DNA of 64,000 bases from Cyclobacteriaceae bacterium (GCA_019694875.1 JAIBBC010000002.1:124001-188000); one strand, 5' to 3'; counted from the stretch's first letter, positions 16,162 through 25,321 are shown. A program made the numbers and translations. The notes: generated from the letters alone by a model not told the origin.

Positions 16162-16545
16162 ATGAAAACTGTTTTACTGGTCGAAGACGAAAGCACCTTT
16201 CAGATGATTGGCAAAATCATGTTGCGTGCGGTCGGCCTGCCTCCCGAAAATTTTTACAGCGCTCAAACAGGAAAAGAGGCTATTGAGCTTCTCGACAAAC
16301 TTCATTTGGAAGCTAAACCGCTACCAGATTTGATTCTGCTGGATGTGTTTATGCCCATTATGGATGGTTTCGGATTCCTGGAAGTTTACACGAAAAAGGA
16401 CTACGCGAAAAGCCATGTTAAAATAATTGCCCTGACATCTTCTCACGATCCGCGCGACATGGAGCGGATGAAACAGTACGGTGTCATGGAATACATGACC
16501 AAGCCACTGGAGGAAGGAAAAATCAGGGCTGAGCTCGGATTGTAA
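16162..16545 (+). CDS. Single-domain response regulator
   Basis: Receiver-only protein of 127 residues with the acidic pair in LVEDEST, the phosphoacceptor in LLDVFMPIMDG and the lysine in MTKPLEEG. No DNA-binding or enzymatic output domain follows. It is a second stand-alone receiver in this window, unlike the one at 110-505 in lacking the longer linker. No kinase is adjacent. Convergent with the DUF1501 gene 13 bp away. Confidence 0.9.
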   Translation: MKTVLLVEDESTFQMIGKIMLRAVGLPPENFYSAQTGKEAIELLDKLHLEAKPLPDLILLDVFMPIMDGFGFLEVYTKKDYAKSHVKIIALTSSHDPRDMERMKQYGVMEYMTKPLEEGKIRAELGL

Positions 16546-16558
16546 TTTTTCCCGCTGA

Positions 16559-17758
16559 TTAGATAAAATCCAGCATTTTAAATTGCCCACTCAAAACCGA
16601 ACTGCTGTTGGTATCGAGCCACTTGTTGAGTACGGTTGCATACACGCTTCTGAAATCGACCTCATGAATGAGATCGCCCTGATCGAGTCGTGATAAGTCG
16701 GGCGTTCCGCTAATGAATCCTTTTTGCTTCAAATTTTTTCCGATCACAAACAGATTATTGGCTGTACCGTGATCCGTGCCGCCACTAGCATTTTGTGAAA
16801 CCCGTCTCCCGAATTCAGAAAAAGTCATCACCAAAACATCCTGAAAGCGGTTATTCTTTTCCAGGTCATTTACAAAAGCTGAAACCGATTCGGCATAAAT
16901 CTTTAATAACCGGTCGTGTTCAGGTTGTTGGCGAACGTGCGTGTCGAATCCGGAAAGGGAAACATAGTACACTTTCGTTGATAGCCCGGAGTTGATCAAC
17001 TCGGCAACGGTTTTCAACTGGCCTGCGAACGCATAGTCGGGGTAGGTTGCGTCTGATTTATATACGGTCGACTTATCATAAATGTAATCGGCCGAGGAGG
17101 TTGCTTCTGCCAAAGTCTTGTACAAATAATTCAAAGACGGTTCGGTTGCATCAGTCGGGTTTTTCGAAATCTTTTGAAAGTAGTTGTTATGTAGAACCTG
17201 GTAAAGCTTGCGCGGATTTTTTACCGCTATGCCTTTGATGTTTTCACCTTTGAGTGCGAGACTCAGCATGTCATCAATTTCAACCGCCTGGTGCGCGATG
17301 TTGCAATTTTTACAGCTTGAATCTAGGTATCTGCCGATCCAGCCCGTGTTCAGATATTCGTCAGAATCGCTGGCGGTATGCCAGATGTCCATAGAACGGA
17401 AATGTGATCGGTCGGGATTAGGATACCCTACGTTATTGATCACCGTCAGATAGCCTTTGTCGTACAGCTCGTTCAATTTCGCTAACGCGGGATGAAAGCC
17501 GAGTTCATCACTTGCTCGCAACACGCTGCCTTTTGAGAGCGCGAGTTGCGGTCGGAGCTTGTAGTATAAATCATTATTGTACGGCACAATCGTATTTAAT
17601 CCATCGTTTCCTCCTGAAAGCTGGATAACAACCAGTATCTTTTGTCCTTCAGGAATTAACAGCGGGTTCGCCTCAAGCGATTTCAGAAAGCCGGGCAGCA
17701 GCATTGTTCCGGCTGTTGCCAATGCAGATTTTTTCAAAAATTCTCTTCGCGTGCTCAT
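16559..17758 (-). CDS. DUF1501-family exported protein
   Basis: Protein of 399 residues with a twin-arginine-like signal (STRREFLKKSALATAG...MLLPGF), so it is probably exported folded. It shows the DUF1501 hallmarks ILVVIQLSGGNDGLNTIVPYNND, SFSHFRSMDIWHTAS-type (here RSHFRSMDIWH), the SGFDTHVRQQPEHDRLL block and VMTFSEFGRRVSQNASGGTDHG. These histidine/aspartate motifs resemble the alkaline-phosphatase/sulfatase superfamily, but no reaction has been assigned. It lies 3 bp after a DUF1800 gene on the same strand; the two families nearly always occur together. Confidence 0.92.
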   Translation of the reverse strand: MSTRREFLKKSALATAGTMLLPGFLKSLEANPLLIPEGQKILVVIQLSGGNDGLNTIVPYNNDLYYKLRPQLALSKGSVLRASDELGFHPALAKLNELYDKGYLTVINNVGYPNPDRSHFRSMDIWHTASDSDEYLNTGWIGRYLDSSCKNCNIAHQAVEIDDMLSLALKGENIKGIAVKNPRKLYQVLHNNYFQKISKNPTDATEPSLNYLYKTLAEATSSADYIYDKSTVYKSDATYPDYAFAGQLKTVAELINSGLSTKVYYVSLSGFDTHVRQQPEHDRLLKIYAESVSAFVNDLEKNNRFQDVLVMTFSEFGRRVSQNASGGTDHGTANNLFVIGKNLKQKGFISGTPDLSRLDQGDLIHEVDFRSVYATVLNKWLDTNSSSVLSGQFKMLDFI

Positions 17759-17761
17759 AGC

Positions 17762-19132
17762 TTAACTGAGTTGGTATTCTGGTAATGACATAAAACCGAT
17801 GAATGCGCGTTTGATCAATTCAGCATCATCTTTGGCGTTGCCTGCAAGCGCAGCGATCAGCTTTTTGTTTTCTGCCGATGCAGGGCAGGAAAGAAGGTGA
17901 TCTTCAACTGCATCGAGTGTTTCGGCAGTGGTTGATTTGATGAATTTTTCAGTCAGCGTATTTACATTGACCGAATAGGAAATCTTGCCTGCCTTATTTG
18001 CTTTATTGGCATCGTTGTTAACGTCACCATCATCCTTAGCTGAAAATTCAGATTCAATGTTGTTGAACAACAGCGTGGGCATTGACATTCTAAAGGTAAG
18101 GCTTGAGCTGTCGATCCACTCTTTCCCGTTCGGCCAGCCGCTTACGTTTGGAGGCTGAAGCAAAACCTGTCCCAGTGCTTTTTGAAGATACGTAACATTC
18201 AACGGGTTATTGAATGTACCACCGGTATGAGTTTGGATGCCTGCGATCAATTCTACAGGCGACTTGATTCGGTTTCCGGTCAGCTTCTTCTCATAAAACC
18301 AATCACCTGAATACATTTCATTCAGCAGTTTTTGGATGTCATAGCCTGATTTATAGAAAGCCGTGCCTAATGATTGAATTGTTTCACTGTCAGCTTCGCC
18401 CGCAAAGAAGCGCACGATTTTTCCGGTGATGAAGATTGCGGTCTGCCGGTCTTCAAGTATCATTGAGATAATATCGTCACCGGTGAAGTTGCCACTTTTG
18501 CCCCGGAAGGTTTTTGATCCCGCATCGTGCTGTCGGGGACGAACTAAAAACTGTCCGTTTAACGGATTGAATGCCCAACCCGTGAATGCTCTTGCAGCAT
18601 TTTTAATATCATCTTCCGAATAATTACCTCTTCCCAGGGTAAACAGTTCCATTACTTCCCGCGCAAAGTTTTCGTTCGGACTGTCTTTTTTGTTTTGCTG
18701 GTTATTGAGAAACTGCAGCATGGCCGGGTCTTTTGAAACGGCCATTAACAGGTCGCTGAATTTTCCCAATGCATGCGTTCGAAGGGTGTTGATTTGTTGT
18801 TGCGCCAAAAGCGGATTCCGCGAACGGCACGCAAAGTGATCGTGCCAGAAGAATGTCATCTTCTCACGAATCACCGAGTCTGGATCAGTTAAACGATTAA
18901 ACCAGGCAGCATTTAGTGTGATCAATTCGCTCCGGTTTTTCTTTGCCTTTTGCCTGATCATCTCCGTATCGCTTCCCGTACGTTCATCAGGCTCATCGGC
19001 CTGAACCACATTAATGGGCTTGTGTCCAGATTGATGCTTCATTACTTCGGCAGGAGACTGTACTTTAGATCCGGGCGATAATCCGAAAGCAGCGCGACTA
19101 TAGAAATGTTTTTGACGGGCAGATATGGGCAT
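17762..19132 (-). CDS. DUF1800-family protein
   Basis: Protein of 456 residues with the DUF1800 pattern: RAAFGLSPG at the N-terminus, MTFFWHDHFACR, NQQNKKDSPNENFAREVMELFTLGRGNYSEDDIKNAARAFTGWAF-type central block and QPPNVSGWPNG near residue 320. Nothing is known of its activity; the family accompanies DUF1501 in secreted pairs. No typical signal peptide is visible, so export may depend on the twin-arginine partner. It is the first gene of the pair, 3 bp before DUF1501. Confidence 0.9.
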   Translation of the reverse strand: MPISARQKHFYSRAAFGLSPGSKVQSPAEVMKHQSGHKPINVVQADEPDERTGSDTEMIRQKAKKNRSELITLNAAWFNRLTDPDSVIREKMTFFWHDHFACRSRNPLLAQQQINTLRTHALGKFSDLLMAVSKDPAMLQFLNNQQNKKDSPNENFAREVMELFTLGRGNYSEDDIKNAARAFTGWAFNPLNGQFLVRPRQHDAGSKTFRGKSGNFTGDDIISMILEDRQTAIFITGKIVRFFAGEADSETIQSLGTAFYKSGYDIQKLLNEMYSGDWFYEKKLTGNRIKSPVELIAGIQTHTGGTFNNPLNVTYLQKALGQVLLQPPNVSGWPNGKEWIDSSSLTFRMSMPTLLFNNIESEFSAKDDGDVNNDANKANKAGKISYSVNVNTLTEKFIKSTTAETLDAVEDHLLSCPASAENKKLIAALAGNAKDDAELIKRAFIGFMSLPEYQLS

Positions 19133-19174
19133 GGCACTTAGACCACAAAAATCTTTCCCGGTTTAATCCGTCAA

Positions 19175-19198
19175 TAAAAAAGGAGCCCGAAGGCTCCT
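19175..19198 (-). terminator. Terminator of the TonB gene
   Basis: AGGAGCC (19181-19187) and GGCTCCT (19192-19198) form a 7-bp stem with a CGAA loop. The A-run at 19175-19181 is the T-run on the minus strand. It follows the TonB gene stop at 19226. Confidence 0.8.
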
Positions 19199-19225
19199 CC
19201 TGCAAACTAAACCAAACAAACTACC

Positions 19226-20020
19226 TTATTTTTCGAGCTGGAACTTTACCGGCAGCACCATTTTCACGTTCACAGCCATCTTATTTTGTTGACCGGGTGT
19301 CCACTCTGTAAGTTTTTCTACAATCCGAACCGCTTCTTTATCACAGTCCAAATCGAAGCCGCGAAGCACCTTAATGTCTTTTATCTCGCCTTCGTCGCTC
19401 ACCACAAACTCAACATATACGATTCCTTCTTTACCCATTCTGCGCGCACTGGCGGGGTAGCGCATATTTTTCTTGAGCGTTTTGATCATCCCTTCCATGC
19501 CGCCTTTGTATGCGGGCATAATCTCAACCGCGACAAACGGTTGATCATTCTTTACGGCAACAGTGCCTAAGTCCGTGCCTGTGTCGATTGCCCCGGATGT
19601 TCCATTATCGGGCGTGCCCGTTCCGTCAGTAATTCCTTCTGTACCGGTTGAAGTTGTTGCTGGTTGCGGATCTGGTTCAACCGGGTCCGGATCGGTTGTT
19701 GCGATTGGAATAAGGTTGGCAGCAGCAGCGCGAATGGGCTGCTGACGAGGTGGCGGAGGAGTCACCGGAATTACTGTTGGCGGGGGGAGTGTGTAAATTG
19801 TCAAATCCTTATCATCCGCAATTGCTGGCAACAGGGAAGAGTTTCTATTCACAACTCCCGCCAGAATGAGCAGGGAAACAAGTATGCCAATACCCGTAAG
19901 TGCTCCCTTAATCAGTTCATTCGAATAATTCTGTCGCATTGCATACGCACCATACGCTTTGTTCCGGTTCTCGAAGATGAGGTCATCCCAGCTTCGGATT
20001 TTTTGCTCCTGATTTTCCAT
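19226..20020 (-). CDS. TonB-family energy transducer
   Basis: Protein of 264 residues. The N-terminus has the Bacteroidota TonB opening WDDLIFENRNKAYGAYAMR before one membrane helix at about 38-57. A proline/threonine-rich periplasmic linker (about 75-155) contains PPPTVIPVTPPPP and a G/T/D-rich stretch. The C-terminal TonB domain (about 165-264) has YPASARRMGKEGIVYVEFVV and a final VLPVKFQLE strand. It passes proton-motive force to outer-membrane TonB-dependent transporters such as the SusC protein at 48944. No ExbB/ExbD genes are nearby. Monocistronic with its own terminator. Confidence 0.93.
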   Translation of the reverse strand: MENQEQKIRSWDDLIFENRNKAYGAYAMRQNYSNELIKGALTGIGILVSLLILAGVVNRNSSLLPAIADDKDLTIYTLPPPTVIPVTPPPPRQQPIRAAAANLIPIATTDPDPVEPDPQPATTSTGTEGITDGTGTPDNGTSGAIDTGTDLGTVAVKNDQPFVAVEIMPAYKGGMEGMIKTLKKNMRYPASARRMGKEGIVYVEFVVSDEGEIKDIKVLRGFDLDCDKEAVRIVEKLTEWTPGQQNKMAVNVKMVLPVKFQLEK

Positions 20021-20126
20021 AGACTGAAGATTTGGTTTGGTAATCTTTTTCTTCAGAATACAACCAGACCGGGAAAGTCACAGGGAGTGGGTTAGCCTTT
20101 TTCAAAAAGCCGGAAATTCGGCAGAA

Positions 20127-20786
20127 TTACCAGTAATTGAATTCGGGGTCGGCCTTAATGGCCTCAATTATACCATTGATGGTTTCATTGTTTTTAGAGT
20201 TCCCGATATCGTGCAGATAATAGTTTTCGTGCCACGATGAGGCGAAGATCAGTATGGCAAATTCAGGACAATAGAAATAGTAAACACGATTGGCCGGATG
20301 TGCTACATCGTACAAGTATTTCTTGATAATATAATCGTGCTTGTTCACAGATATCTTTTTCTCTTCAATGTACCTGTAAGTTGTTTTGCCGTTTGAGTAA
20401 GCATCTTTTGGAAACTTGAACACGTCATCCGGGCGGCCGTTAATCCCTTTATACGTTACGATGTAGAGACTGTCTGTTGCTTCGTTTGACAGTAGCTCAA
20501 GTGCCAGCGTGTCGGTAATTGACCCTTTTATTTTGACATATTTTAATTGCCCCGACTGGATGCCTGCGGGGTGACGATTTTCGTCCAGCATGATTTTCCA
20601 AACAGAAATAAAAATCAGCGACAGCACGAAGGCAGTTAAAGCCAGCGAGTATAAAAATATCCGAAGAGCACGTTTAAATCGCTTGTGACGGGCGTGTTGT
20701 TTGAGCAAAGCAGGGTAGTTCCTGTATTGCTGCAAATTATCCGGGGTCAGGATTTTCTTCCGTATTTTGATTTCAACCTTTCCCAT
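20127..20786 (-). CDS. Membrane protein encoded with an ECF sigma factor
   Basis: Protein of 219 residues with a basic cytoplasmic N-terminus (about 1-40), one membrane helix (about 42-62) and a periplasmic domain with no family I recognise. The periplasmic part repeats aromatic strands such as YVKIKGSI, YIVTYKGI and HDYIIKKYLYDV. It overlaps the sigma factor gene by 14 bp, the layout of a sigma/anti-sigma pair, but no classical anti-sigma domain is visible. I infer a regulatory or sensing role from position only. Confidence 0.65.
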   Translation of the reverse strand: MGKVEIKIRKKILTPDNLQQYRNYPALLKQHARHKRFKRALRIFLYSLALTAFVLSLIFISVWKIMLDENRHPAGIQSGQLKYVKIKGSITDTLALELLSNEATDSLYIVTYKGINGRPDDVFKFPKDAYSNGKTTYRYIEEKKISVNKHDYIIKKYLYDVAHPANRVYYFYCPEFAILIFASSWHENYYLHDIGNSKNNETINGIIEAIKADPEFNYW

Positions 20787-21339
20787 CGTATTTGATCTTC
20801 AATTTAAAATTTTTGCGAAGGCTGTCCAACGCGCGATACGTTCTCATTTTTGCTCCGCTTTCAGTGATGTCGAGAATAAATGCGATCTCCTTAAAATCTT
20901 TATCCTCGAAAAACCGCAGGTTAAGTACCTCCAGCATTTCGGCAGGCAGCTCAGTAAGATACCCCAGCAGCCGTTCGATCATTTCTTCGTCCCAGCCATC
21001 GTTTGTCTGCTCATACAGGTCGCGAATTTTGCTTTCTTCCAGGCTGAACGTTTTTGCGCTCTTGCGTTTGCGGTAGTAGCGATTTACCTCGTTGGCGGCA
21101 ATCTTATAAAACCAGGCGGAGACAGGCACTCCCCGAAAAGTAAACTTACCCGCATTGTTAAGTGCATTGAGAAATGTTTGAGAGCATAAATCTCCTGCTA
21201 CATCCTCATCATCCGTTTGCCGGTAGATAAAGCCAAAAATCCGGTCGAAATATTTTTTGTACAACAGCCCGAAAGCATCGGGATTTGTTCGCGATTTCTC
21301 CAGGATGCTGTACTCTTCACGGATTTCTTGTTCCGACAT
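20773..21339 (-). CDS. RNA polymerase sigma factor, ECF (sigma-70 group 4)
   Basis: Protein of 188 residues with sigma region 2 (GLLYKKYFDRIFGFIYRQT through DVAGDLCSQTFLNALNN and VSAWFYKIAANEVNRYYRK, about 20-95) and region 4 (ELPAEMLEVLNLRFFEDKDFKEIAFILDITESGAKMRTYRALDSLRK, about 125-175). It directs RNA polymerase to its own promoters when released from its regulator. The downstream membrane protein gene overlaps its 3' end and is the likely partner. Confidence 0.92.
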   Translation of the reverse strand: MSEQEIREEYSILEKSRTNPDAFGLLYKKYFDRIFGFIYRQTDDEDVAGDLCSQTFLNALNNAGKFTFRGVPVSAWFYKIAANEVNRYYRKRKSAKTFSLEESKIRDLYEQTNDGWDEEMIERLLGYLTELPAEMLEVLNLRFFEDKDFKEIAFILDITESGAKMRTYRALDSLRKNFKLKIKYDGKG

Positions 21340-21437
21340 ACACCGTTTACAGGTTCGGGCTTAAGATACTTAAATCAGGAATACCGTGGCTAACCGGTAG
21401 TCACAGGAATTTTAAATTTATTTTTCAGTACTTTAGG

Positions 21438-22748
21438 ATGTCTTACCCCGTTTTCGGCATGCGCAATTCTATACTCAACGAGCTCAACGAGTTGCTTTCG
21501 CAACATGTGATTACGGAAGATGAAGCTGACCGCATCCGGGAGTATTACCGCAAAAAGCCACAACCGGAAAACAACCGATTGGTAATCATTTTCGGTGTAC
21601 TGGGTTCATTGCTGGTAGGAATGGGTCTCGTGCTGATTATTGCCCACAATTGGGATAATCTTCCAAAGTTTATCAAGCTTGCAGCTGCCTTGTTTCCTTT
21701 ATTGTTGGGCCAGGGTGTCTGCGGATACTTGCTTTGGAAAAATTCCGCCAGCGCAGCCTGGCGGGAAGGGGCTTCGGTATTTGTGGTGTGTGCTATAGCC
21801 ACCGCTATTTCGATCGTTAGCCAGGTGTACAACATCGAAGGAAACTTCGGTAATTTTCTATTCGTGTGGATGCTGCTCACCCTTCCGGTCATATACGTTA
21901 TGCAATCTTCAGCAGTGTCGCTTTTATTCTGGATGGGCATTACCTGGTATGCATGTGAAGATGGCTACTTTCATTACGACAGGGGTATGGTTTATAAATA
22001 TTGGGTACTGGCGCTCGCGGCCGTACCATTTTACTGGCAACGATGTAAATCGGCAATACAATCCAACGCTACAAATCTTCACCATTGGGTTATTGCCGGT
22101 TCGCTGGTTATAACGCTGGGTACATTTGCGGATCATGCAGAAGAGTTGTTGATGCCGGCTTATATTTTCCTGTTTGGGATTTTTGTGCTGATCGGCCAAC
22201 TACCTGTTTTCAGTGGTAAGAATTTATTTGCGAACGCTTATCTCGTTGCCGGAAGTTTGGGAAGTATAGTATTGCTGCTCATGCTTAGCTTCGACTGGTA
22301 CTGGGATGAAATTCAGCGAAAGGATTTTACAGAATGGATGGGCTCGCCTGAGTTATTCGTTTGTGTATTTCTGATACTTGCTGGCGCAGGGCTTTATACG
22401 TTTCTTTTAAAGCGGTCGCACGTCACCGGATTGTTGTCAAAAAGCTATATAATTCCAGTCTTTCTGGTTTTGTTTATCGTAGGAATTTATAACCCCCATA
22501 CGGCCCAGGTTTTAGTAAATCTTTTTGTTTTAATCCTGGCGGTCTATACAATCCGTGAAGGAGCCCATGCCGATCATCTTGGTCGCATGAATTATGGCTT
22601 AATGATACTTACCATGCTGATTATCTGCAGGTTCTTTGATACGAATCTCACATTTGTTGTACGCGGATTGTTGTTTGTGCTGGTAGGTCTCGGTTTTTTT
22701 GCGATGAATTACTGGATGATCAGGAAAAGAAAGGAGCAACAGCCATGA
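21438..22748 (+). CDS. DUF2157-family membrane protein
   Basis: Protein of 436 residues from the ATG at 21438 (an ATG at 21459 is also possible). The N-terminal ~60 residues are a soluble helical segment with ITEDEADRIREYY. About ten membrane helices follow, including the DUF2157 block GMGLVLIIAHNWDNLPKFIKL (about 55-80). Function unknown. Its 3' end overlaps the GDYXXLXY gene by 4 bp (ATGA), and these two families are regularly encoded together. Confidence 0.88.
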   Translation: MSYPVFGMRNSILNELNELLSQHVITEDEADRIREYYRKKPQPENNRLVIIFGVLGSLLVGMGLVLIIAHNWDNLPKFIKLAAALFPLLLGQGVCGYLLWKNSASAAWREGASVFVVCAIATAISIVSQVYNIEGNFGNFLFVWMLLTLPVIYVMQSSAVSLLFWMGITWYACEDGYFHYDRGMVYKYWVLALAAVPFYWQRCKSAIQSNATNLHHWVIAGSLVITLGTFADHAEELLMPAYIFLFGIFVLIGQLPVFSGKNLFANAYLVAGSLGSIVLLLMLSFDWYWDEIQRKDFTEWMGSPELFVCVFLILAGAGLYTFLLKRSHVTGLLSKSYIIPVFLVLFIVGIYNPHTAQVLVNLFVLILAVYTIREGAHADHLGRMNYGLMILTMLIICRFFDTNLTFVVRGLLFVLVGLGFFAMNYWMIRKRKEQQP

Positions 22749-23332
22749 AAAAATTGATACTCCCTGCTTTTGCGCTGATGGTGCTCGCACAATGGGCGGT
22801 TCCGATAAAAATGATTGCCGACAGTGAATCCGTGTTGACCTCCGGCACAGAATATAAATTCCGGACCGAACCTGTAGATCCTTCCGATCCCTTCAGGGGA
22901 AAGTATGTAACGCTAAGATTTAATGCTGCGCGGTTCGAGACCGACACCACGTACAAGTTTGCGAATGGCGAACAGGTTTATGCCCTTCTTTCGGTTGACT
23001 CGGCAGGGTTCGCGCAGATCAGTAATCTTTATGCATTCAGGCCAACCGATCAGGGTTTTAACATTCTGAAAACGCGTGTGAGCTATGCATCCGTTTACGA
23101 TGGAAAGCAAATTGTTAATCTCGATTTCTCGTTCGACCGCTTTTATGTGGAAGAATCAAAAGCATCGGAAACGGAACGCGTGTATTGGGATGCGCAACGT
23201 GATTCAGCACAGGTTGCGTACGCCATTGTTCGCATACAGGATGGACAGGGTATTATCGAAGAACTTATGATCAATGACCGGCCGATTCTTGAAATCGTGC
23301 GGGAATTGAATGAAAAAGAGGTTCAAAAATAA
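22745..23332 (+). CDS. GDYXXLXY-domain protein
   Basis: Protein of 195 residues with an N-terminal hydrophobic segment (about 4-22) that may act as signal or anchor, then the domain containing EPVDPSDPFRGKYVTLRF (about residues 45-62). The family motif GDYxxLxY is present as GKYVTLRF: Lys replaces Asp and Phe replaces the last Tyr. The PVDPSDPxRG lead-in is intact. Role unknown; translationally coupled to DUF2157. Confidence 0.85.
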   Translation: MKKLILPAFALMVLAQWAVPIKMIADSESVLTSGTEYKFRTEPVDPSDPFRGKYVTLRFNAARFETDTTYKFANGEQVYALLSVDSAGFAQISNLYAFRPTDQGFNILKTRVSYASVYDGKQIVNLDFSFDRFYVEESKASETERVYWDAQRDSAQVAYAIVRIQDGQGIIEELMINDRPILEIVRELNEKEVQK

Positions 23333-23372
23333 TTTTTGAGCGCCCGTCATAATCCTGCAACCATTTTTAACA

Positions 23373-23535
23373 TCTTTGCGTAAGCAAATTCATTAATCGA
23401 CAACGAACCATGAAGTTGGTATTCTGAGTCCTGTTCACGGACAGGACGACTTGGCGCTCCGCCAATTTTACTTTTTCCAACTCCCGCAATATGCGGGATA
23501 CTTCAATTCATCTTTAACTTATTAATTTGGTTTGT
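23373..23535 (+). promoter_or_regulatory. Structured leader of the MATE exporter gene with a 5-codon uORF
   Basis: A -7-like CATCTTTG ends at about 23378, implying a leader of about 150 nt. It contains four stems: AGTTGG/CCAACT (23414-23419 with 23477-23482) enclosing GTCCTGT/ACAGGAC (23428-23434, 23441-23447) and TTGGCG/CGCCAA (23451-23456, 23460-23465), then CCCGCA/TGCGGG (23483-23488, 23492-23497). A mini-ORF ATG-AAG-TTG-GTA-TTC-TGA (23410-23427, MKLVF) overlaps the outer stem, so ribosome stalling could change the fold. I do not match it to a known riboswitch class. Confidence 0.55.
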
Positions 23536-24930
23536 ATGTCATTTTCTACAAAACTGACTTCGTTTTTTCGTTTACTTAAACAGGCTATCCGCGGTGGAGA
23601 GGAAAATTTCACTGAGGGAAGTATTGATCGCGCCATATTTCTATTAAGCGTTCCCATGGTATTGGAGATGCTGATGGAATCGCTGTTCGCGGTTGTTGAC
23701 ATCTTTTTTGTGAGCCGCCTCGGTGATAACGATGCGATCGCCACAATTGGTTTAACAGAATCGGTTCTTACAATTATTTATTCACTCGCCATGGGTATCA
23801 GCATGGGTGCGACTGCCATGGTGGCACGCAGGGTAGGCGAGAAAGATATCCCGGCCGCACAGGTTGCTGCAGCGCAGGCCATCTATATTGGTATCGGCCT
23901 TTCATTGATCATTAGTGTTGTTGGAATTTTCTTTGCAACGGACATTCTGCACCTGATGGGAGCGAGTGAGTCGCTCATTGTGAATAACTCAGGCTACACA
24001 AAACTGATGCTCTGCGGTAACATGACGATCGTGATGCTGTTCATCATCAACGGAGTGTTTCGCGGAGCGGGCAATGCATCCATTGCCATGCGTTCGCTTA
24101 TCATTTCGAACAGCTTGAACATTGCACTGGCTCCGGTATTTATCCTCGTATTAAAAATGGGTGTTCAGGGTGCGGCTGTCGCAACCATGATTGGTCGCGG
24201 AACGGGCGTGTTGTATCAGGTTTACCATCTTACAAAAGGAAACGGCCTGATCAGGCTTAATGTTAAAAACATGGCTGTGCGTTGGGATATTATCGGACGA
24301 TTGATCAAAGTTTCAGCAGGAGGCACCGGACAGTTTATCATTGCATCTGCCAGCTGGATTTTCCTGGTAAGAATTATCTCCACGTTTGGAAGTGCGGCTC
24401 TTGCCGGTTACACCATCGGGATTCGTGTGATTGTGTTTGCGATCATGCCTGCGTGGGGAATGGCTAATGCTGCGGCAACGCTGGTGGGTCAGAATCTGGG
24501 TGCAGGTTTACCCGAACGCGCAGAGAAATCGGTTTACCGGTCAGCGTTTTTGAACATGATTTTTCTGGGCATTGTAACCATTGTATTTTATACACTTGCC
24601 GGGCCGATTGTTGGAATTTACACCGATGATCCCACGGTTCTGCAAAGTGGAATGCAATGTTTGAAAATCGTAAGCCTGGGTTATGTGTTCTATGCGTACG
24701 GGATGGTGATCATTCAATCGTTCAATGGTGCGGGTGATACGCTTACGCCCACTGTGCTGAACGTATTTGGCTTCTGGCTTTTCCAGATTCCATTTGCTTA
24801 CCTGATGGCAATCGTACTGGATTTCAAAACCACGGGCGCGTATATCGCGATCGTTTCTGCGGAATCCGCGATGGCGATTGCGGCCATTATCATTTTCCGT
24901 CAGGGGAAGTGGAAAAATGTGAAGATATAG
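23536..24930 (+). CDS. MATE-family multidrug/sodium antiporter
   Basis: Protein of 464 residues with twelve predicted membrane helices in two homologous six-helix halves, including LSVPMVLEMLMESLFAVVDIFFVSRLG at the start of half one and GGTGQFIIASASWIFLVRII in half two. The halves share the P-x-x-x-x-x-x-x-x-x-x-x-D-x-x-F pattern. MATE proteins expel cationic drugs or metabolites in exchange for H+ or Na+. The ATG at 23536 is used because the longer frame needs TTG. Expression may be regulated by the upstream leader. Confidence 0.93.
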   Translation: MSFSTKLTSFFRLLKQAIRGGEENFTEGSIDRAIFLLSVPMVLEMLMESLFAVVDIFFVSRLGDNDAIATIGLTESVLTIIYSLAMGISMGATAMVARRVGEKDIPAAQVAAAQAIYIGIGLSLIISVVGIFFATDILHLMGASESLIVNNSGYTKLMLCGNMTIVMLFIINGVFRGAGNASIAMRSLIISNSLNIALAPVFILVLKMGVQGAAVATMIGRGTGVLYQVYHLTKGNGLIRLNVKNMAVRWDIIGRLIKVSAGGTGQFIIASASWIFLVRIISTFGSAALAGYTIGIRVIVFAIMPAWGMANAAATLVGQNLGAGLPERAEKSVYRSAFLNMIFLGIVTIVFYTLAGPIVGIYTDDPTVLQSGMQCLKIVSLGYVFYAYGMVIIQSFNGAGDTLTPTVLNVFGFWLFQIPFAYLMAIVLDFKTTGAYIAIVSAESAMAIAAIIIFRQGKWKNVKI

Positions 24931-24944
24931 CAGTGCTGAATTTG

Positions 24945-25029
24945 TAGTCTTTAGTTGTTGGTCTTTTCACTCCTGACTGATGACTAAAGACTAATCCTGC
25001 TCCCTAATCCCCAACCCCTAATCCCTAAC
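24945..25029. repeat. Intergenic word repeats: 11-bp inverted repeat and CCCTAA-like copies
   Basis: TAGTCTTTAGT (24945-24955) and ACTAAAGACTA (24983-24993) are perfect reverse complements. From 25002 to 25028 the words CCCTAATCC, CCCTAATCC and CCTAAC recur. This ~95-bp gap holds nothing else I can identify and resembles the gaps at 13281, 15137 and 59312. Confidence 0.6.
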
Positions 25030-25045
25030 GTAAACCGCATCCAAC

Positions 25046-25321
25046 CTACTGTCCGTCCTTCTTTTTAAAGGCCGCCTTAAACGCATTGTTGAGTTGTTCA
25101 CCTGCTTTTTTCAGGTTGGCTTCAACTTCCTTCCAGCGTTCCTTATCTTTGGCTTGTTCTTTCAGCTCTTCGGCCGATTCTTTTAACTCCTCAAAACGCG
25201 ATTTGAATTCTTTTTGAAGATGTTCACTTGCCTCGTTCACTTCAACCATAAAGTCATCGAGACGTTTGCCGAAATTTTTGAAGGCTTTTTCGGCCTTGCC
25301 TTGTTGGTCTGTGTTTTCCAT
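25046..25321 (-). CDS. Small charged coiled-coil protein
   Basis: Protein of 91 residues from the ATG at 25321; the longer frame upstream looks non-coding. Nearly all of it is one amphipathic helix rich in E, K and A with regular hydrophobic spacing (SEHLQKEFKSRFEELKESAEELKEQAKDKER). It has no signal or membrane segment. Small helical proteins of this look include phasins and stress proteins, but no family is certain. Confidence 0.7.
   Translation of the reverse strand: MENTDQQGKAEKAFKNFGKRLDDFMVEVNEASEHLQKEFKSRFEELKESAEELKEQAKDKERWKEVEANLKKAGEQLNNAFKAAFKKKDGQ

Noticed and set aside
25002-25028. CCCTAA-like copies suggesting a telomeric or replication repeat
   Set aside because: Only three imperfect copies occur, in the same style as other intergenic word repeats; nothing indicates a chromosome end.
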